From positions 1 to 35,479 of the forward strand of contig CACZXN010000021.1 of the NCBI GenBank assembly GCA_902785075.1: a DNA stretch of 35,479 nt, given 5' to 3'. The translations under genes and the position numbers were made by a program. The DNA comes from an uncultured Bacteroidales bacterium. GTDB lineage: Bacteria > Bacteroidota > Bacteroidia > Bacteroidales > Bacteroidaceae. Below the pieces are notes generated by a model. That model was not told where the DNA came from. It worked only from the letters and a program-made list of their open reading frames with translations, and made no database searches. Positions within the stretch are counted from its first letter, which is position 1; the number at the start of each line of letters is the position of its first letter. Shown here in pieces: positions 35,228-35,479 of this stretch.

Positions 35228-35435
35228 TTTGCGCGTTTTTTGCTTGTAACTGTCTAACGGAGAGCAACTTGCGAGTTTTCTATGTTAGGTCTTGAGAAAA
35301 AACGCAAAAAAAATATTTTTTTCCCGTTCCAATAACCCAGCATTATCGGAGCATAACCCACGCTTATTCGCAGTAAACCATCCCCTAATTCCTCAGCGAA
35401 ACTTGTTTACTCCCCCAAATAATTAATGATACATT
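35228..35435. other. Spacer at the right edge, no gene seen
   Basis: AT-rich, with a run of A and T near 35295-35325 and no ORF of note. It contains the lone outer 11-bp-like word at 35284-35293. Confidence 0.45.
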
Positions 35436-35460
35436 AAAGAAAGGAGAGCCAAAGCCCTCC
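35436..35460 (-). terminator. Terminator of a gene beyond the right edge
   Basis: On the minus strand GGAGGGC, loop TTTG, GCTCTCC (7-bp stem with one G-T pair), then TTTCTTT. This implies a leftward gene ending just beyond the window. Confidence 0.65.
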
Positions 35461-35479
35461 TGTCTTTCTTCTACAGCTC

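Overview
The window looks like chromosomal DNA of a Bacteroidales bacterium, most likely Prevotella/Segatella-like. The reasons are the many promoters of the Bacteroidetes type (TTTG, 19-20 bp, TAnnTTTGC), the general lack of Shine-Dalgarno sequences, a lipoprotein version of TamA (TamL), and families largely typical of Bacteroidetes (DUF4421, DUF4380-like, DUF3109). The genus is an inference; no rRNA or other phylogenetic marker was compared. No tRNA, rRNA, CRISPR array, integrase or transposase gene was seen.

Layout. (1) 1-8947 is rich in carbohydrate catabolism: a GH127 beta-L-arabinofuranosidase (3' end outside the window), an operon reading leftward of a 43-aa membrane peptide, kduI, kduD and polA, and a secreted GH29 alpha-L-fucosidase on the other strand. 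(2) 8964-11853 is a compact four-gene unit with its own promoter and terminator: TM2 membrane protein, small SMC/RecF-like ATPase, DUF4435 TOPRIM-like protein and Cys-rich DUF3109 protein. The ATPase plus DUF4435 pair has the composition of the PARIS (AriA/AriB) anti-phage system and is the best candidate here for an unusual system. (3) 11871-18116 holds ATP-dependent PEP carboxykinase, a GH31 glycosidase, a small DUF2795 protein and a DUF4421 outer-membrane protein, each with a recognisable promoter. (4) 18171-30127 is a leftward block for envelope and information processing: tamB, tamL, radA, gltX, waaA and a gamma-carbonic-anhydrase-like protein. (5) 30181-34276 has two lipoproteins transcribed away from each other and a GH9 cellulase fused to a DUF4380-like domain. 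(6) 34277-35479 has no convincing gene. It is packed with short repeats: in-phase heptamers, three 22-bp palindromic repeats, two inverted arrays of 11-bp units, and REP-like GC-rich hairpins.

How the genes fit together: KduI and KduD finish the catabolism of unsaturated uronates released from pectin. GH127, GH29, GH31 and GH9 remove arabinose, fucose, alpha-glucose or alpha-xylose, and cut beta-glucan. Together they suggest a plant-polysaccharide degrader, but there is no SusC/SusD pair, so this is not a standard polysaccharide utilisation locus. TamB/TamL and WaaA serve outer-membrane and LPS assembly.
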